Positions 6,882 through 8,746 of a DNA stretch of 8,746 bases are shown in pieces (position 1 is the first letter of the stretch; every line of letters begins with the position of its first letter). A program made the translations under genes and the position numbers. The notes under the pieces were generated by a model. It did not search any database. It was not told the origin of the DNA and worked only from the letters and a program-made list of their open reading frames with translations. Origin of the DNA: Desulfobacteraceae bacterium UBA5623 (GTDB lineage: Bacteria > Desulfobacterota > DSM-4660 > Desulfatiglandales > Desulfatiglandaceae); assembly GCA_002424495.1 (NCBI GenBank), contig DIKH01000041.1:1-8746 (forward strand). The letters are read 5' to 3'.

Positions 6882-6886
6882 CCTCC
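6882..6886 (-). promoter_or_regulatory. Ribosome-binding site setting the PAS kinase start
   Basis: The minus strand reads GGAGG, 7 nt, then ATG at 6874, giving MGRKPTYEEL as the N-terminus. The in-frame ATG at 6919 would add 15 unusual residues (MQDTAESSSYSGGFT) and lacks a Shine-Dalgarno sequence. Confidence 0.8.
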
Positions 6887-6946
6887 GCTATATGACGATG
6901 ATTCGGCTGTATCCTGCAAAAAAAATATCTTGGCGGAACTGTTGCA

Positions 6947-6977
6947 CTCCTGAAAGAAGCCCCGGTACTATCAGGAG
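6947..6977. repeat. Inverted repeat in the PAS kinase leader
   Basis: CTCCTGA (6947-6953) and TCAGGAG (6971-6977) are perfect 7-bp arms separated by 17 bp. The centre-to-centre distance of 24 bp is not far from two helical turns, so a dimeric protein site is conceivable. An RNA hairpin with a 17-nt loop in the kinase leader is the alternative. The arms contain Shine-Dalgarno-like purines, which may be coincidence. Confidence 0.3.
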
Positions 6978-7052
6978 AAAGACAGACAAAATTTAAGCGG
7001 ATAGACTTTAATGAAAAGACGTTGGACTGCGTTATCGGTCGCAATTCCTTGT

Positions 7053-7071
7053 ATCCCGCCTCAGGCGGGAT
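7053..7071. repeat. Perfect GC-rich palindrome, REP-like or terminator-like hairpin
   Basis: ATCCCGCC-TCA-GGCGGGAT has an 8-bp perfect stem and a 3-nt loop, followed by only three T residues. No gene ends near it on either strand (the flanking genes diverge), so it is unlikely to be a normal terminator. Short palindromes of this CCCGCC-n-GGCGGG type are often dispersed between genes in many bacterial genomes, and a REP-like role is the simplest reading. It could also block read-through of stray transcription. Confidence 0.55.
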
Positions 7072-7128
7072 TTGCCTCTTGCAGGATTTCTCCCTCTGGC
7101 CTTGCCAAAATCATTTTTTTAAAGTCTG

Positions 7129-7157
7129 TATAATGTTCTAATCTCCGAATGGAGATT
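7129..7157 (+). promoter_or_regulatory. Candidate malQ promoter -10 box with adjoining operator-like dyad
   Basis: TATAAT at 7129-7134 is a perfect sigma-70 -10 box. The best -35 match is TTGCCA at 7102-7107, but its 21-bp spacing is too long for a normal promoter; TG directly before the -10 may partly compensate. A 7-bp perfect inverted repeat AATCTCC-GAAT-GGAGATT occupies 7140-7157, starting where transcription would begin. It could be an operator, or a hairpin at the very 5' end of a leader of about 150 nt that runs to malQ. Confidence 0.4.
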
Positions 7158-7292
7158 GATTGCAGGAAAACTATCAGCTAATATTGAATAGCCAAAAATG
7201 AATACAAGTCAAGAAAAATATAATCTGATTTTGGCAGCCTAACGATCCTATCAGTCTGTAAAACATAGCCTTCTTGCCAGCGGAGGACACTT

Positions 7293-8746
7293 ATGAAGAT
7301 ACGATCAAGCGGCATTCTGCTTCATGTTTCATCTCTGCCTTCCCCTTTTGGAATAGGCGATATGGGGCCGTGGGCTTACAGGTTTGCAGATTTCCTTGCA
7401 AGGGCAAGACAACGATACTGGCAGATCCTTCCATTAAATCCGACAGAGGTTGCCTGTCAAAGCTCCCCATATCACAGCACTTCGGCTTTTGCCTTTAACC
7501 CGCTGTTTATCAGCCCTGAGCTTATGGTTAAGGATGGTCTCTTGACCAGCAAAGACATCGGAGCCTTTCAAGCGGTCTCAAAAGGACCTGTAAGGTATGG
7601 TGCGGCGGCAGCCTACAAAAAAAGGCTTTTTTTAAGGGCCTGTAAAAACTTTAAAAAGGGGAGAGCGGATAGAAATTACAGGGAGTTTTGCATTAAGAAT
7701 GCCTTCTGGCTGGAAGACTTCTCACTATTTACGGCCATAAGATCACACCTTCGGAAAAGACCATGGAATAAATGGGATCAGGACCTCAGGGAAAGACGGT
7801 CAAAAGGACTTGATGCCGCCAAAAAAAGTCTAGGGGAATCAATTGATCTTGCAATGTTTCTTCAATATGTCTTTTTCAGGCAATGGACAGCGCTTAAGGC
7901 TTATTGCAATGACAGTGGAATCAGCATCATCGGCGACATGCCCATATATGTACAGTACAACAGCGCTGACCTGTGGGCGCATCGCCGGTATTTTAAACTG
8001 GACGCCCATCTGAGACCGTCTGTGGTCTCAGGCGTCCCTCCTGACTATTTCAGCAGTACAGGGCAACTCTGGGGAAATCCCATATACCGGTGGGATGTCA
8101 TGAAGAAAAACCGGTATGACTGGTGGATAAAACGTGTTGTACACAACCTTAACTTATTTGATTTTTTAAGGATAGACCACTTCCGAGGGATAGTTTCATC
8201 TTGGGAGGTCCCGGCCTCTGAAAAAAACGCTGTCAATGGAAAATGGGTAATGGGTCCGGGAGAAGGCCTCTTTCGTGCTATTTTTAAGAAGGTCCCCAAT
8301 GCCTGTCTTATTGCAGAGGATCTGGGGTTTATCACACCGGATGTGATTGAACTTCGCAATCGACTTGAAATCCCTGGAATGAAGGTACTGCAATTTGCCT
8401 TTGATCAGCCAGCAAGTATTCATGCACCGCATAATATAGAAAAAAATTGTCTTGTCTACACAGGCACCCACGACAATAACACAACACGTGGCTGGTTTGA
8501 GAAAGAGGCGAATTCGGAGATTAAAAAAAGGCTGTTCCGTTACATAGGCAGAAGAATCCGCGGAAAGGAGGCGGCAGGTGAACTGGTAAGGCTTGCCATG
8601 ATGTCTTGTGCAAACACGGTCATTATTCCCATGCAGGATGTCCTTGGCCTTGGTGAGAATGCCCGGATGAATCGGCCTGCAACAAAGGCCGGCAACTGGC
8701 AATGGCGTCTTATGCCTGAAGGGATTTCACCGCCTGTGGCCGACAG
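7293..8746 (+). CDS. malQ: 4-alpha-glucanotransferase (GH77, amylomaltase/disproportionating enzyme), C-terminus cut by window edge
   Basis: This enzyme cleaves alpha-1,4-glucan chains and moves the freed segment to another glucan or glucose in the cytoplasm, working in glycogen and maltodextrin turnover. The 484 codons present read open to the edge. The family is about 500 residues, so only some 15-30 residues should be missing. All GH77 landmarks are present: GILLHVSSLPSPFGIGDMG at the N-terminus, ILPLNPT, SSPYHSTSAFAFNP, GDMPIYV, and the PPDYFSSTGQLWGNP substrate loop. The catalytic triad is nucleophile Asp295 (RIDHFRG), acid/base Glu342 (AEDLG) and Asp394 (THDNNTRGW), almost the same numbering as Thermus amylomaltase. 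IPMQDVLGLG and the start of the final NWQWR block follow. The ATG at 7293 has GGAGG 6 nt upstream. It is transcribed away from the PAS kinase, from the shared intergenic region. With glgA it marks the locus as one for storage glucan. Confidence 0.96.
   Translation, partial: MKIRSSGILLHVSSLPSPFGIGDMGPWAYRFADFLARARQRYWQILPLNPTEVACQSSPYHSTSAFAFNPLFISPELMVKDGLLTSKDIGAFQAVSKGPVRYGAAAAYKKRLFLRACKNFKKGRADRNYREFCIKNAFWLEDFSLFTAIRSHLRKRPWNKWDQDLRERRSKGLDAAKKSLGESIDLAMFLQYVFFRQWTALKAYCNDSGISIIGDMPIYVQYNSADLWAHRRYFKLDAHLRPSVVSGVPPDYFSSTGQLWGNPIYRWDVMKKNRYDWWIKRVVHNLNLFDFLRIDHFRGIVSSWEVPASEKNAVNGKWVMGPGEGLFRAIFKKVPNACLIAEDLGFITPDVIELRNRLEIPGMKVLQFAFDQPASIHAPHNIEKNCLVYTGTHDNNTTRGWFEKEANSEIKKRLFRYIGRRIRGKEAAGELVRLAMMSCANTVIIPMQDVLGLGENARMNRPATKAGNWQWRLMPEGISPPVAD

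Larger units (their letters stand above)
6875..7292. other. Divergent intergenic region between PAS kinase and malQ, no gene
   Basis: These 418 bp hold no convincing coding frame. Read leftward, the kinase leader contains an inverted repeat (6947-6977). It also contains a weak sigma-70-like pair: -35 TTTTCA at 7012-7017 and -10 TAAATT at 6990-6995, 16 bp apart, minus strand. Read rightward there is a strong hairpin (7053-7071), a consensus TATAAT at 7129-7134 with a dyad just after it, and another TATAAT at 7219-7224 without a fitting -35. The last 130 bp before malQ are AT-rich and carry a good ribosome-binding site (GGAGG at 7282-7286). Confidence 0.6.

Noticed and set aside
7219..7224. Second TATAAT box upstream of malQ
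   Set aside because: No -35-like hexamer lies 16-18 bp upstream; TTGAAT is 29 bp away. In such an AT-rich stretch a chance match is likely.
8045..8702. Minus-strand open frames of 104 and 168 residues
   Set aside because: They are antisense to the MalQ catalytic region, which carries the full GH77 motif set, and the products are Cys/His-rich with no family resemblance.
1..8746. tRNA, rRNA, CRISPR array, insertion sequence or riboswitch
   Set aside because: I saw no cloverleaf with a TTCGA-type loop, no regularly spaced repeats, no transposase motif and no terminal inverted repeats. No known riboswitch core was recognised, although this was judged by eye only.

Overview
This window is most likely chromosomal DNA from a mesophilic member of the Desulfobacterota (the former Deltaproteobacteria, sulfate-reducer-like). 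The basis is indirect. The PAS kinase at 5711-6874 opens with a 'PTYEEL' coiled-coil leader that is very common in kinases of that group. Two-component genes are dense, and GlgA and MalQ are of the type I associate with that group. No rRNA, tRNA, CRISPR array, transposase or phage gene is visible. Placement below phylum is not possible from this sequence.

Layout: on the minus strand, reading from about 4920 down to 1, there is a four-gene run. It comprises a stand-alone receiver protein (4509-4922), a glycogen/starch synthase glgA (2838-4409), a REC-PAS-histidine kinase (1346-2866), and an unrecognised large protein that runs off the left edge (1-1341). GlgA and the kinase overlap by 29 bp. 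The kinase stop and the next start are 4 bp apart, so at least the last three genes look like one translationally coupled operon. A 142-bp divergent intergenic region (4923-5064) separates this run from a plus-strand NarL/LuxR-type response regulator (5065-5721). That regulator meets, tail to tail with an 11-bp overlap, a soluble PAS sensor kinase of the NarX/DegS (HisKA_3) class on the minus strand (5711-6874). A roughly 418-bp divergent intergenic region (6875-7292) holds several inverted repeats and a good -10 box. It leads into malQ, a GH77 4-alpha-glucanotransferase that reaches the right edge (7293-8746) and lacks only its extreme C-terminus.

Functionally, the locus combines storage-glucan synthesis (GlgA) and glucan chain remodelling (MalQ) with four signalling proteins: two kinases and two response regulators. 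One regulator can bind DNA and the other is a bare receiver. The kinase co-translated with glgA has a substitution at the adenine-contacting Asp of its ATP-binding domain. The large unknown downstream of it might belong to a phosphotransfer/dikinase-type protein, but this is only a guess because the diagnostic part is outside the window. No glgC, glgB or glgP is present here.
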